DNA from: Druceiella hillmani
Lineage: Eukaryota; Arthropoda; Insecta; Lepidoptera; Hepialidae
DNA length: 64,000 nt
NCBI GenBank assembly: GCA_039881145.1
Contig: JAYKKI010000016.1
Location: 8,891,001-8,955,000, forward strand
Direction of reading: 5' to 3'
Shown piece after piece: positions 22,031 through 34,870 of this stretch (the first letter of the stretch is position 1; every line of letters begins with the position of its first letter). The notes beneath the pieces were generated by a model. The model was not told the origin of the DNA and did no database searches. It saw nothing but the letters and a program-made list of their open reading frames with translations. The position numbers were made by a program, and so were the translations under genes.

Positions 22031-24227
22031 TTTTGTAAATTTAGTGCGTTTTTTTGCAAATTTAGTGACGTGTTTCTACTATGACGTTTTGGACTTACTC
22101 AGAACCTAAATCTTCATAGGCGTCCACAGCGCTTGACCCAAGTATCTTCCAAAATAGGTGCAAATATTGTAAAAAAGTTCTGCAAGAAAATGGTACAAGA
22201 ACAAGATTATTTTAAAAACCTACTTTAAGAAGAAAATTTCAAACTCGCTCTCATTGTTTCTCGCTGAGTATGTGTAAAAAATACGTGGAAGTAATAACTG
22301 AAAATCTTACCTTATAAGTTAATTATAGGGCCTTTAGTACCTTCTTCTTCATATTCACTTTTACTTTTCCTTTTTTACCTCATAATTATGTCCAAAACAA
22401 AGTTTTTTTACATCTACAAACTGTTTTAAGCAAGTTTTTTCGGGACACACCACAATTGACTTTTGTGGACACGGTTCCACAATTGACTTTTTCCTATAAC
22501 TATGAATGGCAAAGTACCCCATATCACAGGGAGCCACAGACTAAACAAAATTTACATCTTATAACTTTACCATCTTATACTATTATTTACCATCTTATAA
22601 CAAAATGAATACGATATCAAAACTTTGCCAAAAGCGCTATTTATAAAATGTTTTAAAAACTAATTTTGGGTTCTCCTTCATATAGAATACAGGGTTTTTT
22701 ATTGTCAATTTTTCTATGAAACTTAAAATCACAACTTTTGACGTGAAAAGGATATTGAGTATATATTTACATCTCTTAAGATGCATAAAAAAAAGAATGA
22801 TTACAATATGGGAATGTAAAATAATTCAGTTGTTTTCATTTTACAATGTAAGGCACATTAAAAATACTTTTATCGTTTTCTTTCTTGAATTTTTAAATAG
22901 TGCGTTTCGCATAATTTCATGCTAGTAAAATTTTTCATCTATTAGCTGGTTTGACCTTAATGAACAATACCGTTACTATAAAGTATTTCGTAACTTAGAA
23001 AGGAGAGAAACATTTTCACTATTTACTTTCACCATACAGGAGCATACTGTATTATATTCGGTCGTGGCTCCGATTTTCATTATTTATAGCAAGAGTAATA
23101 TATTGTTTTCCTTCTCGGAAGCTATTCGTTTTAAAGTTTTACTCGTTACTGTTATAGCACTTTTTTAAGTTGTAAAAAATATAAACTTAACAATTTCTTA
23201 ACACGCACTTTTGCTTCACACTCGTTCTTCTGAAAATTTACCGTAAATGACAAAATGTAAACTTTTTGGTATTGCAGCTTAATAGAATTATTGGAGAATT
23301 ATACTTTATTGTGTTATAAACTTAAATATTAGAAACGTCATTTATAGGTATGAGAATAAAGAGTGTAATAACGCAGAATATTACAAAATAATGAACAAAA
23401 CTGTATTTTAAAGTCTGGGGTTTTGTGAGCATAAAACTTAATCTCCATCTTAAACATAATTATTGATGGAAGTTAGTTTTGAAATAAGGATAATAAAGCT
23501 TTGTCTTCATAATACAAAGAAGCGAGCACAAAGCTTATAATCCATTTGAAAATTGTGAGAGTAAAATAACAAAATAAGAAGCCGCGCAGGTAAAGTAAAC
23601 GACCGACGTCAAAGGTCAAGAGCAAACGATCGAGGTCAACGCTCTATAAGAATACTCTTCGTATGGCAGAATATTATGCTTTTTAAAAGAATTGTTGCTT
23701 GACATTGTACCTTTCATATAATTTTAATAAAAAAATAAATTTAAAAAAAATTACAATTTTTAAACTATTATATCACAGTATATTAGTTATCAACGAAGCA
23801 ACATTGATGTAAAATTCATTTTAAATTTAGTAAAATATATTATCTATCACTCAATAAACCCATTGAATTATTTAATTTTGAACCATGTAAATAATATATT
23901 CAATTCACAATTTTCTTAATTTATAGTTCAAAATTGATATCAAAACGCATAAATAAATTTTAAATATATGTCTCTGACATTCAACATTTTAGCTTTCAAA
24001 TATTTTTCGGATTGCATATCCAATTACTAAATGTAATTTGATGTAAAGAAAATATACGACTAACTGTATGGATTTAACTCGGTACGGAAAACTATTAAAG
24101 CCATTGACATCATGGAGGTTATAGACCAACTTAGTGTTTGTTTTATCGTGCTATCTAAAACGGTGAAGTTATGATGATATTTGTATTTGATTCCGTGAAG
24201 CGCGTCTACGAAAACCTTACTATTTGA
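22031..24227. other. AT-rich DNA, no gene seen
   Basis: A duplicated phrase, CACAATTGACTTTTG/CACAATTGACTTTTT, lies near 22452-22490, and CCATCTTATA is repeated near 22570-22600. The 69-codon frame at 22716-22925 has no recognised motif. A small CG-richer patch near 23580-23645 contains GACCGACGTCAAAGGTCAAG and a diverged repeat of it. Confidence 0.5.
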
Positions 24228-24465
24228 ACCTACATTTTCGCCGAAGCCCCGAGACGCAGAACACTCCGGTCGCCTTGCACGTCACTCGTGAGCGATCGCC
24301 GAGCGCGCACGCCCCGTCTTAACGTTCCGCGAGGCGTGTTGGCGCAAGGCGAACTGGTGGCCTTCAGCTCGCGTAACCCACGATAGGAGGCTCGTGCCCT
24401 CCGTAAGGTGTAGCCATACTGCAGTCCTAAGTGCGGTTGCCCGTCGACTATAATACTGTATACAT
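24228..24465 (-). other. CpG-dense island, unidentified
   Basis: In the 60 bases from 24301 I count 41 G or C and ten CpG dinucleotides, against a strongly AT-rich, CpG-poor background. The minus strand is open for 80 codons (24472-24230) with an Arg/Leu/Ala/Ser-rich translation including RRGVRARRSLTS and VLRLGASAKM. No family was recognised. Possibilities are a first exon with a promoter CpG cluster, a fragment of a GC-rich mobile element, or DNA of foreign origin. Sharp composition edges on both sides favour an inserted or selected segment over drift. Confidence 0.4.
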
Positions 24466-25935
24466 TTTGCATGTCAAATATGAATTTAAACCTAATGAAA
24501 AGTGGAAATATTTCCCTATAAAACCTCTTACTTATTTTACCTAATATATTTTAGACATTACCTATATTTTCGATTACATTCTATTTGATGCCATCGATGG
24601 CATAACAGCAGAACTTTTGATTATCTAGAGCTTCTCCGATTAAATTTCATAGGGTGCAATCTATGGTATAATAGAAAAACTTATGTTTACTATAAATTTT
24701 CACACTGCCTAACTAAATCAAGAAGTTCACCTAAAATAAGTCATGGAGTGGAGTTATTCAATAAAAGATGGCTTAGAAATTTACATTTACTTAGGATTAC
24801 CTATCAGCATAAATATATATCTTCTACGTTAACTATAGATTTATTAACCAAACATGTAATTAAATTAATTTGGAAAAAAATATCGCATTACTAACGGACA
24901 TAAAAAACATTTTAAAAAAGACAAATTTGATTCAATTAGGTATTCACAATATTAATAACGGGACATGAAATTCGAAGCTATTTTTTCTGCAAATAATTAA
25001 TTGAAAAAACGAATATGATGATTCATATTCAGGAAAATTTAAACGAAAATAAAAAAAAACTTTATTCATTGCTTTCTTGTATGACAAATATTTTCTATTC
25101 TTAGGTAAATTTTTGTTAGTAAAGGCAAAAATGGAAAATACATTATTAAAAATACTAGGAAAATACATATTCACTATTTTAAAGTTTTTATCGAGATCAG
25201 TTTTCAATTGAAATGTATTCTCGTGTGATTCCCGAAGATTGTGAACAATTTTGTGATAATTTGCAATATTAATAAGTACAAATATTTAATTAATAGTCTT
25301 TATAGGTTTATCTTGCCATATTTAATAACTTTTAACTATTTAATAATTCACGTCAGCCTCAAGTTTTTTTTGTATCTGGCTCTATAGCAGCATAGCCCAA
25401 GTCTAAAATTTCTATAATAACTGATCCATTTAAAGAAAAGGTTACGTTTGTAAAGTATTTTTATTTTTTCACCTGCTATTTCTGGTCGAGGAAGTGCTAA
25501 TTTTATGATTCGAGAAAGTCATGATGAATGATGACGAGAAAGAAAGAGATGTCTAAACTTAAGATGCTACTCAGTTGGACAGTTTTGTCTACTATTAGAC
25601 TCGATTTAAATGAACCATTGTTAAATAAACCTTACCTTCCTTATTCATGGATAACGACTACTTTTATTATTTACATTCATGCAATCATACCTTTAATATT
25701 AAGTCACCCACACCGTATTTCCATAACAGTCATGTATACGTTATAGGTCCCCTCTAAGAGTATAATAACGTATATAATTTGTGAAATGTATGAGATAACT
25801 ATCGAGATTTATTTCATAACTTTTGCTATGATATCTGTTGTTGGTTCTGATTATCACAAAATTAAAATTTTTACCACTTATAATTTCCTAACATAAGATT
25901 ACATTTTTAATTTGTAAGTATCGCCGTTTCGCGTC
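24466..25935. other. AT-rich DNA, no gene seen
   Basis: The open frames at 24944-25207 and 25528-25746 are Ile/Phe/Lys-rich with no recognised motif. A duplicated GATGGCATAACAG/ATGGTATAATAG phrase occurs near 24590-24675. Confidence 0.5.
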
Positions 25936-25938
25936 CGC

Positions 25939-26140
25939 CTATGTGTAACCATCTGCCACCCTTCCTAACACAGCCGGTAACTTATCATGCCATTCTGCAT
26001 TAAGTGTAAAACCGCCTTTGAATTCTGGAACATTCGTCAAGAATTTCAACTCTATATTTGCAAAACGTTGGGAAAACTTTTTAGTGAAAGATTTATAAGT
26101 CCCTGTAGCCACATTACAATATCCTTGTAGCCGGTCAGAC
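25939..26140 (-). other. Unidentified coding-like open frame (no ATG)
   Basis: The minus strand is open for about 66 codons between two stops, ending at 25939. It reads RLQGYCNVATGTYKSFTKKF then SQRFANIELKFLTNVPEFKG, and later LNAEWHDKLPAVLGRVADGY before the stop. Balanced amino acid use with Gly, Val, Trp, Ala and Pro, and a composition richer in GC than the flanks, look more like coding sequence than the chance frames nearby. There is no in-frame ATG, so it would have to be an internal or terminal exon, or a retrocopy fragment. I do not recognise the family. Confidence 0.35.
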
Positions 26141-29100
26141 CGTTAAAATAGTTTTATGTTTCATAGTGTATCTTTGGCTTATATTACACGTGTTGTATCT
26201 TTCTAAGTATATTTTTTTCTTTTGCTTTGCATGAATATAAATGCTTTTGAGTATTATATATATATTGCCTCCTTTTCTTCAGATTCACAATGGAAAAGTT
26301 GGTGAAAACAAATGTTCCTAATGCATTGTATAATGATCAAATAAATTGTACTACATATGACCCATCATCGTTTGCATTCACCAATTTGATCAAACCTAGA
26401 GGATTAAAGGAAGAATAAAAGGTAATAAGAAATTACGAAGTGAGTTAAACACACAATTTGATCTTCATAAAAAGATTTTTTATAGTATCTATGCAGGCAA
26501 TAAACACAATATTTTCCACAATAGGCAAAAAATCATATTCTATAATATATGCAAATCCATTGATTGAGTAATTTTACATTAATGGAGTGAAAGAGGAAGT
26601 AAAAAATACATACATTTATATTTATGTATTAGTAATCGGATTACACCATTTCACGAATGGTTTTACGTAGACATGTGAAAATATTAAAATGCCACCGTAA
26701 TATTAATAAAGAGTGTAAATTTTGGTGCATTTTTATTAATTATGGAAATAAATGTTTAATAAAAATGTGTAAACCCAAAGTTTGCGAATCTAATTAAACT
26801 TATTAAAAAAGAAAGAAAATTAAAAACATTAAAGTGTCAAATTTCAAATCTGATCAGAACCCGAGCCAAAATGTCTATGTGTAATAGTATTGACAAACTC
26901 GATTAATAAGCGCCAAGAGAAAATAAAAATCTCGAAGTTAAAAATGCATTTGCTACATGATCCACTATTAAAATAATTCGAATGAAAGTTTTTATTTCGA
27001 GTTTCATGTCAATATGTTTTGGATGTTTTTTTTCTAGTCTCAAAATATTGGGTTTCAAATTACTCATCATAAAAAAACATAAAAACAAATTTTCTCGAAA
27101 CAAGAGTTTAACGTTCTTTTTCAAATATTCTCTACTTTTCGCAATTTTGAAATCTGAACGGTATGAAACATATCATATTTTTCCACAAAATGTTCATCAA
27201 AAAAAATAATAAGTTTTAATTTTTTTTTTAAATTTTTAACAATATTATTCTAATCAAGCTTAAGACCTCGTAATAAGAACTGAAAGAACCTAAAACTTAC
27301 CCGTATACGGGCAAGCCTATTTCGTTGTCTGTTGAAGTTTGCATGTTACCGATTTTCTGTAATTCATATTGCATCACTTGGGTCGTTCATCGGTATACTT
27401 TATTGATCAGCTAGTCTTTGCAGATAATTTAATTTATAAAAATTTCGTCTATTATGACAATATGTACATTTTGTACCATCCATATTCCTAATATTAGTCT
27501 TCATGCTCATAACAAAGTAGACTCTTAATTTTTTGAATTTATTTTCGTCGCATGTGTATCTTTCACGAGAAACAAATTATAATCTATAGACTGCATACAC
27601 AATCAAACCGTTATTTAAATTACCAAATTCATTATCATAAATATTTTTAACTTTCATTTAACGGATATTTGTTACTGCTTGTAATTTATCTTCATTTTTA
27701 AGAATTTAATTATACTTTTAAGGCTTGTATGATATAAATACAGTCAAACAATTTTTTCAATAATTATATGTTATGATTATATTAACATTTGTGTCAATAT
27801 TAACAGTACCCGCCACTTATTTCACAAGAGTCTTTAGGAAATATCACTCAGTTAACTGTAAGATTAATTCCATTTCTAATGATAATTATGAAATGACCTT
27901 TTTTTAAGTACGTCGCTTTGTATGAAAATGCCAAATTACCATGTCTAATTTTTAATTATTTAATTGGATTAAAACATACCTCACATGTCACCCAAGTATC
28001 AACAAGTAGTGTAAATTTTAACGAAATCTGTTTGTTTGAATTAGCTGTTTTTGTTTTAAGTAAAAACAGCTAGAGCCATTTGCAAATTAATAATCTCACA
28101 GATAAACAGAAAAATTAAAAAAGTCAATAACGATATTTTTGTATTTTGTTATATTTGTGGTCTCCATAAATTATTGTTTATCTGGTATGCAGACACAATA
28201 ATCCCATAACTTTGTTACATAAAGATAAAAGAAAGTATACAATAATAATATTTACACAGCCCAATACTAAACCGAACAAAGTAATTTAATTACAAATATT
28301 GACAACAGATTTAAATTTTAAATAAATTGAAAAAATACACTAAATACAATATTGCAAATATTATGCGCGAAATATAACCGAGGGCGACGTCTGTAATCAT
28401 GGGTTTTCCCGCCTACATATTACTTGTTTCTCCGCTTACTTAATTACCTACCCTTTCGCACTACGACACACTTCAATTCTAGCCATACCCATATTGCATA
28501 TGTATAACAGGATGAAACATTTTATTACCCCATTTGAAATACACATAGCGCATCTTATTAATGTACGTAGATATTAAATACATTTGTGTATTTATGACGC
28601 GACAAGTAACTAGGCACTTCTTTGTTGTTGTGATACCAATGAAATGTAAAATAAGTTGTTGAAATGTTAAATCCGTATATCTTCTCATTGGGTGAAACGT
28701 TTCCTACGAAATGAAGCTAAATATTATTTCATAATAACACTTATGTTTAAAAAAAAGCTCTATGTAAATTAAGTAGGTTATTTTATCGTGTTCAAACAGA
28801 TTAAAGTTCCAAAAAAATAACTCCTAAAAATTTTTTCGTCCATATCTTCAATATGCAGACACTCCAATTTTACAATTTTATTATCTCTAATCTTATTATT
28901 GAAAAGCTGCAAAGGCAATTTGGACTTTGTTTTGTCCATTTAATATAAATATATTAGTTTATTTATCATTGTGAAAAACAACACGTAGTTTCAAACTTCC
29001 ACTTATTCAAGTGCTGCTATTGAGAAAGCATAAGGTTATTGGGTGAATTTAAAAAATGGAGAGAAGCGGTATTAGTTTTTCATAACCTGGAATCAGTGTT

Positions 29101-29181
29101 CTAACCCCAAGCTACTCAAATCAATATTGATTCGATTGTGATGTATCAACTAGTAACAATAATCAAACCAGTGATACCAAT
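26141..29181. other. AT-rich DNA, no gene seen
   Basis: About 3 kb with only low-complexity open frames (26903-27209 on both strands, 28479-28688). A 10-bp hairpin AGCTGTTTTT / AAAAACAGCT lies near 28044-28072. No repeat family or coding motif was recognised. Confidence 0.5.
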
Positions 29182-29728
29182 AATAAGGTACCTGGTTTGC
29201 GAGGTAATTCCTCAAATAGACCAAGAGGCAATTTTATTACCATGCTAACATTATTATTTAAAGCTTGTTTTTGTTTAAAATATTATGCAACATGTTTTGA
29301 AATCAACATAAAAAGTTATGTTAAAGAAACCTGGTGGAGCGGCAGAAGAGATTACATCATACTGACGAATATTCTTGTTACCGTCGATCATAAATTGTTT
29401 GAGAAAATATTGTTGAAGTGCCTTAAAACTCTCATGAGTACCCTTAATATTCAGTTTAGATTTACAAATAATTATTCCATCGACAACTACGCTTATTAAG
29501 AAATAACAATAATCGAAAAGGCATTCGATGAAAAGAAATATTGACTTGCTATGTTGCTTGAAATATCGGAAGCTTTTGACAAATTGTGGCACAAAGATCT
29601 CATTCATAAAATGAGCAAATGGCTAAACGGCAAAATAAAATTTGTGTCACAGTACATTTGCGGTGATTATCTATATGCAACTGAAATATTAAAGACAAGT
29701 TGCACTTATGTTGAATTAGAAGTGTAAG
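29182..29728 (+). pseudogene. Jockey-like non-LTR reverse transcriptase relic
   Basis: Reading across frameshifts gives the order of a LINE reverse transcriptase. PGLRG begins at 29191 (canonical PGxDGI), then FITMLTLLFKACFCLKYYAT at about 29231-29290. In another frame KPGGAAEEITSY, a stop, then RIFLLP (canonical KPGKxxxxxxSYRPISLLP) lies at about 29325-29380. Back in the first frame, HKLFEKILLKCLKTLMS runs at 29388-29440. Finally MLLEISEAFDKLWHKDLIHK runs at about 29551-29610. The last is motif A, where the usual first catalytic Asp of LLDISxAFD is Glu. The text stops before the YxDD motif. Stops and shifts show a dead 5'-and-3'-truncated copy. Two opposite-strand open frames here are its shadows. 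Confidence 0.75.
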
Positions 29729-30204
29729 TCTATCGTGAGGTTGTATAAGTGTAGAAGTTACGCATTCAGTTGTTCGTATTTGTATATGTCCTTGATTGGT
29801 TACAAAATTTTTGTGACACTATAATATTCTTAACTACTTCAATTTTATTTTCATTGCAATTGTTATTTTTTCACAATGTTTATTTTATAAATTCTATTTA
29901 TTGTAACCTAAAGTTATACTTTTTATTCTAAATGATACCTTCCTGCTACTGGCGGTAAATTAAGTGCGTGTTTTTTAATTAAACTTAAATTTTAAGGTGC
30001 AATGCGAAAAGATATATTATTTTACTTATTTGTTTTCAATAAATCTGCTCTCTTTGTTTTTAAATAAGGAAGTTATAATCCTTCTCATGTATAAACTTGT
30101 ATAAACTTGTAATTACTAAATGTATATTTCAAGATATTTGTTAATGAATTAATACCAAACGTATTTTAGAAACGCTTTGATTGCTAATTTAACAATGATT
30201 GATG

Positions 30205-30205
<1 letters not shown>
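29729..30205. other. AT-rich DNA, no gene seen
   Basis: No further reverse transcriptase motif could be read beyond 29728. ATAAACTTGT is duplicated near 30090-30110. Confidence 0.5.

Positions 30206-30265
<60 letters not shown>
30206..30265. repeat. (AT)n microsatellite
   Basis: About 30 uninterrupted AT units. Confidence 0.95.
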
Positions 30266-30269
<4 letters not shown>

Positions 30270-31495
30270 TCATTAAGCAAACAAAACTATGCCGTGACCG
30301 CATATAAGTTTTCGTTTGACAGAAAAGTAACTTTTAATTAAATCTTCAACGCAACCTCAAAAATCTCTCAAAAGGTTTTACAGATGCAGCGCTTCGTTCG
30401 GGATTTCCTTTTAACAAAGCGTGAAAAAAATTAGGTTCACTTTTATTGGCGACTTCCCTATTTTATTTTTTATTTCAAAAAGAAGTAATTTATTCAAGTA
30501 AATTATATACATAGTGTCGTGATCTAGTCGTTTTCTTGAAACGTGCCTTTATTTTTAAAGGTACTACCGTCAAATTACTACATTTGCTAATGGTTGTGTT
30601 TCATTGTTTCATCGACGTTTTCTCACTTACTTCATTCAGCACGTGTCTTTATGTATGCATTTTATTTTGTATTCGAAGTAGTTGTAAGGAAATTAATACA
30701 AATATTTCTTTATGAAGAAACTGAAAAACTAAACTTTTTTGTATTTTGTGAATAGCAGTCTGTTGGTTCAAATGTTAGAATTAATTTTTTTTTAAATATT
30801 CCTTTATTTTTAGCTATTTTTTGTGAAGAGGAAAAATTTAAAAATATTTGTGGAAATTTAAGAAAGATATAACTAAGTTTTTTTTAAAATTTTTATGACG
30901 TTAATGTAATCAATTCTGGAAACATTTTCCCGTGTGCTTTTTTGAAGAATTTCTTAAATATATTTATTCATCTGATTTCTTCATACTTTCAAAACATGGC
31001 ATGTATATTTGTAAAAACATACACACAGACACATTGATATTATGTTTGTTAATTGGAACATACAATTTTTTTCAGGAAAATATAAGTCGACAACACTATG
31101 TAATTTTTTTGATATGGAACTTCATTACCGCGAAATTGGTTATTTTTTAATAATAACATATTTTCTATTTTCATTTTCATTTCAGGAACCTATAAAATCG
31201 TCTGCTATACCAATTATCTTCTGTAAATTCAAGTTATAAATTTAGCACAGATGTGACACGATTTGGTGAAAAATGACTATTATTTCAAAACATTTTTATG
31301 ATGAATAATTTAAGAGAACTGCTTCCAATTATATAGCTTAATACTGAGATAATATAAACAATTGAAGAAAACAAATTTACTCAGTAAAGATATATTGCAG
31401 AGTGAAATTGGAAATGATTGATCTGATCGTGAAATAGTGAGTATAAAATATTAAAAAAAAAGACCAACTGAAAGAAAATAAAATATCTTGAATCA
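30266..31495. other. AT-rich DNA, no gene seen
   Basis: Overlapping open frames at 30932-31239 are Phe/Ile/Lys-rich and unassigned. Nothing else was recognised. Confidence 0.5.
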
Positions 31496-31975
31496 CTGTT
31501 GAGTTACTACCATTCGATAAGGAGTTCCATTGTTCATCTCCAGAATTCATCATCAAAACCCTAATCTGGTCAACAATGTAGTTATTTTGGAAAGTGACAG
31601 CTACTAGTAAGAAATATATTTAATCATGTTTGATTTAATGACAACCGTTAAGGAGTTCCATTGTTCATCTTCAGAAGTCATCATCACGCCCTGACCTGGT
31701 GAGGAGTATAGTTATTTTAAAAAATAATAACTGCCCGTAGCAAATGTCTCAATCCCTAACAAATGGCGGTAATCATAATTGATTTCCTGCCATTCGTTGA
31801 GGATTTCCACCGTTCATTTCCGGATTTCATCATCGGATCCTCACCTTATCTGTATGGAACTACCATTTAAGTACCACCTTGGAAATAAAAAAGAATCATC
31901 AAAATCGGTCCACTTGGTATATAATTATCTCCGAACATACATAAAAAAAGATTTTGACAAATTGAGAACCTATTT
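31496..31975 (-). repeat. Dispersed repeat, copy 2 (reverse orientation)
   Basis: On the minus strand the head GGTTCTCAATTTGTCAAAAT is followed by TATGTATGTTCGGAGATAAT and CCGATTTTGATGATTCTTTT. The same tandem units seen at 4098-4610 follow. On the plus strand the unit mark is AAGGAGTTCCATTGTTCATC at about 31519 and 31651, with a diverged GAGGATTTCCACCGTTCATT at about 31799. The spacing is 132-148 bp. An 89-codon open frame (31779-32048) is a by-product of this repeat. Compared with copy 1 it keeps a fuller head. Confidence 0.75.
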
Positions 31976-34679
31976 GAAACTACAACTAATGGACAAAAAC
32001 ATAGTAGTTTTTTTAATTTTTAATCTGCCTCTTTTTAAAGTCAGTTAAAAATGTTAAAAAAAAACCATTGTATTTTTGTCCATTAGTACGATCGTTATTT
32101 GTTTTGCACATAAGAAAAAATGTATAAAGCTATCTTCTAATAATCGCAATATGGTTAAATATTGACTAAAAGTCTAGCCGTTATTAATGGTTGAGATAAA
32201 CCAAAAAGTAATGAAAGAAAATGCAAGCAAACTCGCTGCTGAAACTCGAGTTAGAAACATATGTTTGTTATGTTTGATACGTTCTCTACCTATTATTAGT
32301 TAATATTAGTTTTAGTCTGCCTATTATTAGTTTTACCTAATATTAGTAGTTATACTACCCGCTAGAGAGAATATTGTAATACCCTAAGTATTCCACCGCT
32401 TGGATATTTTTAGGTTACTTTACTATTGTTTCGTAAATGGCAAATGCTACTATGATGTATTCATTAAAAGTTTAGTACGAGTGCATAGCTATTAGTGTTC
32501 TAGCCTGGTGAACAAACTTTGTATTAGTAAAAAAACATACCTGGTACAATACTTTTCAGTAGAATATTCAGTTTTAACTTCGATACTAATATTAATATTT
32601 AATACAGCCATATCTAGTCAATAAATTAATAACCATATCAATTCTTCTTACAAAAAACCTACAAAAAATTGAGATCCAAATTCAATATCATTTGAATAAA
32701 AAAAATTGTGCGTGCCAGCTCCAACGCGTAACTAGAGTTTACTCCTTAAGGACAATTGTCGTGGAAAGTATAAAATAGGTAACACTGTATATAAATATAA
32801 ATATCAATATCATTAAAAGTATTATAACTCATAAGTACTTTTCAAATAATTTCCAAATACTTTGTTTAGGTTCTAGAAAAAAGCGATTAGCGCTTGCCAC
32901 TTGAGATGATTAAAAATATTTATAATCTCAGACTCTGGTGGAATAATTGCATTTATAATATTTTTCTCCTTTATTTGATATATAATATTATAACTGAGTA
33001 TAATTTTAAGGTACTTGACAGGAAATACCCTGCAGCTAGCAAGTCAGTAAGTGTCTTCGAATTAAGATATTTTCGGATATCATATCTCTTGAAAGACTAA
33101 ATATAAAAGGGTAAAATGACAGCTAATTGTGGTGTGAACATGTATAAATTGCGCAAATTTCTCAAAGTTTGCAGAAAAAAGAGTTATAAGTATGGGAAAT
33201 ATAGCTTATAAAGGTTCATGAAAAATAAATCTGAATGTAACTTGAACACTATCAACTAGATTTTTGAAATAAAGTACTCCATGAATATTAAAGGATTTGA
33301 CGGACTTTAAATAACCGAACTATAAATATATTAACATTATTCATATATCTTCACGCTCAGTACGTGTTCTTAAATTTCCGAGCCTCAATTTAATTCGCTT
33401 ACACGCTTAAACGCTTGCCATATTGGAGTAATATTTTCTTAGTCTCTACAGAATTCTTAATTAAAATCTTGGTAAAGAAAATGAACTTTAAACAGAAAAT
33501 TTTAATTATTAGTATAAAGTTATAAATTTTAATTATTTTTATAACTGACTGAATAGTCCGACGAAAAAATTGGTACATATTTTCATATAAGTGTTTTTGC
33601 TTTGTTTTTTTTCCATAGAAGCGGTGAAGTGAACGAGAAAGACTTATTTGATTAATGATGAACAAGAACTTTTGGTCTGCACATTTCATTAATCGAATGA
33701 GTATTATTGTAGAAATGTGATCTGAAGTACACGATCATGGTAAATGTGATCTGTGTACTGAAGAAATGTGATCTCTGAAATCTCGATTTTCGAACATTTG
33801 TCAAGTTTGTCTTTTTAATACGCATTCAACTCGTTATGTGTAAAAATACAAGGAAGGTTTCGACAAACGCAAGAAAGAACTTTCAACATGTTTTAAAAAT
33901 CTTGTATCACATGTTGTGGTTCATGCTTCTTCACTGAAAAAGCGTTTAAGCATTCACGCATATCATATCAATAGGGCATTAAATACTGGCTACATTTATC
34001 TTATTCTCCCAAATTCGAAATAGTCATAAATTACGATTTATATTTTAAAAAAATGTAATTGGTTCGGTAATAAATATACATTTTGAGTTTATTTCAAAAT
34101 AAATAAATATTTAATTAATAAAAATTTTAAAAGACTGATTAATTTTTAAAATATAGTATATTGTTGTATTTTGGAACGACCGATTTTATTTAAGAAACGA
34201 AACTTAGAGGACATATTGTAACATTAGAAAGAGCAACATTTTCTAAAATTCTAATATATTCCTAAATAGCTGGAGAAAATTTCTAAATGACCTTAAAAAT
34301 TATTTTCGCATTGTGAAGTGTATAGATTCTACAAATAAAAGTTGTATATTTTTACGCTGACGCCTCTGAGAATTGAGATGCGAGTTTTAAATAAAGGAAA
34401 CAAAACTAATCAACGAGTATGGAACAAACATATCTAATGGTAATGTGGCAAATTTCTAAGACGTGATACAATATCGTCAAGAGTTTTTATTTTTTTAATC
34501 TGCTATGACTATTGTCACACTTGCAGACTTTTCAAATATAAAAGAGATTAGTAATTATTAAATACACTTCAATTCTAGAGCCAAAATACAAAATTATAGA
34601 ATGGAACTGCATGAAATATTACTGAAATAAATATTTTAATTTGGCCAGTAGCCTGCAAATCAGCATATGCCGGCCTTTA
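31976..34679. other. AT-rich DNA with a short local repeat
   Basis: AAATGTGATCTG occurs three times at about 33713-33775 within phrases mentioning GTACACGATC/GTGTACTGA, a small minisatellite. TATTAGTTTT/TATTAGTTAA phrases repeat near 32292-32350. The 68- and 96-codon frames at 32894-33100 and 33399-33689 have no recognised motif. Confidence 0.5.
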
Positions 34680-34870
34680 CACATTGATTTATTCAGATCC
34701 CGAAAGGCACATAATCACATTATATTATTTTTCCTTGACTGGAAATTAAAAATAAAGTTTCAGGCCAGAAGTCGCCGAATTATTCTCGAAAGACACAAAA
34801 TCGTATTAGTTTTCACTGACGGGAAATTAAAAGTACAGTTTCAAGCCAGATGTCTTCTTATTATAATGCC
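34680..34870. repeat. 86-bp tandem duplication
   Basis: CCCGAAAGGCACATAATCAC near 34699 recurs as CTCGAAAGACACAAAATCGT near 34785. Both are followed by a TTTTCACTGACGGGAAATTA-like phrase, AAGTTTCAGGCCAGA and a GTC. A 77-codon open frame spans both copies and is not convincing as a gene. A third, weaker copy may lie just upstream. Confidence 0.65.

Noticed and set aside
29275..29607. 110-codon minus-strand open frame
   Set aside because: Shadow of the reverse transcriptase relic on the plus strand.
31779..32048. 89-codon open frame
   Set aside because: Lies mostly inside the reversed copy of the dispersed repeat and encodes nothing recognisable.
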